The position numbers were made by a program, and so were the translations under genes. Of a stretch of DNA of 5,517 nt, positions 5,359-5,517 are shown piece after piece (positions within the stretch are counted from its first letter, which is position 1; the number at the start of each line of letters is the position of its first letter). Source of the stretch: OCS116 cluster bacterium (lineage in GTDB: Bacteria > Pseudomonadota > Alphaproteobacteria > Rhizobiales > OSC116). Location: assembly GCA_002402005.2 (NCBI GenBank), contig NVUS02000233.1, positions 1 to 5,517 of the forward strand, written 5' to 3'. Under the pieces are notes generated by a model, which worked only from the letters and a program-made list of their open reading frames with translations, made no database searches and had not been told where the DNA came from.

Positions 5359-5517
5359 TCACCGCTCATATATTTTTCAAGGTTTTTATCTTTTCTACTG
5401 GCGGTTACCAAAATCTTATCGACCAAGTCTTGCTTAACAACCACAGTGATATTGCCAAAGATTTCCTTGTCAAAACCACCTTTTAATATCATCACATCTA
5501 ATTGATATTTCATTTCA
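5355..5517 (-). CDS. 3' end of an unknown protein (partial, cut by right edge)
   Basis: A minus-strand frame enters from the right edge and ends at TGA (5357-5355). The visible end, from the in-frame Met at 5513, has 52 residues: it opens MKYQLDVMILKGGF, continues with IFGNITVVVKQDLVDKILV and closes with NLEKYMSGD. The alternating beta-like and helix-like segments and balanced charge look like a real folded cytoplasmic-type protein. The plus-strand reading of the same DNA is a hydrophobic low-quality product. The Met at 5513 could be the true start of a small protein, but the frame remains open to the edge, so the full length is unknown. It is convergent with the toxin-like gene. I do not recognise the family. 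An immunity role has been considered but nothing in the sequence shows it. Confidence 0.5.
   Translation of the reverse strand, partial: EMKYQLDVMILKGGFDKEIFGNITVVVKQDLVDKILVTASRKDKNLEKYMSGD

Noticed and set aside
5320..5505. A plus-strand frame of 61 codons that could be an immunity gene for the toxin-like protein.
   Set aside because: It begins in AT-rich repeat sequence without a ribosome binding site and gives a hydrophobic product of low quality. The opposite strand reads as a much more protein-like sequence.
1..5517. CRISPR array, insertion sequence, rRNA or tRNA genes.
   Set aside because: No direct repeats with regular spacers, no transposase-like coding frame and no conserved RNA signatures were seen on either strand.

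Overview
The window is AT-rich chromosomal-type bacterial DNA. It holds two complete, tightly packed minus-strand genes, one divergent plus-strand gene, and the ends of two further minus-strand genes cut by the window edges. Every gene whose start is visible encodes an N-terminal export signal, so this is an envelope or secretion locus of a Gram-negative bacterium. The Sel1/TPR protein opens its mature part with a CDxxAAxPxDP segment and a later RFxFQLGR helix. I associate that combination with alphaproteobacterial periplasmic Sel1 and caspase-like proteins, so a low-GC alphaproteobacterium is my best guess. No marker gene settles the taxonomy.

Left part (1-4232, minus strand): an apparent operon read right to left. 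It begins with a periplasmic Sel1-repeat protein with eight mature cysteines (2841-4232). After a 6-nt gap comes a 931-residue exported protein (39-2834) with a peptidoglycan-binding domain, a beta-rich domain and a long helical C-terminal half. That half is a diverged tandem duplication with a constant 219-residue offset. After a 4-nt gap a third signal-peptide-like start (34 down to 1) runs off the window. None of the three has a convincing Shine-Dalgarno site. The first gene has a perfect TATAAT only 10 nt before its ATG, which suggests a nearly leaderless message.

Middle (4233-4314): a short divergent promoter region with a 12-bp inverted repeat resembling a CRP/FNR-family site, placed where it could control both directions.

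Right part: a plus-strand gene (4315-5118) encodes an exported, very basic protein. It has a Lys/Pro-rich linker and a C-terminal domain that resembles the toxic tips of polymorphic secreted proteins (GLRQYRPP, QANFESR and NxHLD motifs). It is followed by 236 bp without a gene, containing four hairpins in a row and possible terminators. A convergent partial minus-strand gene (5355-5517) then runs to the edge.

How the genes work together is inference. The operon looks like a set of periplasmic or cell-wall-associated proteins that bind peptidoglycan, with the Sel1 protein as an adaptor. The divergent gene looks like a minimal Sec-exported effector or toxin. No same-strand immunity gene follows it inside the window, so either the convergent partial gene or an unseen gene would have to serve that role if it is a toxin.
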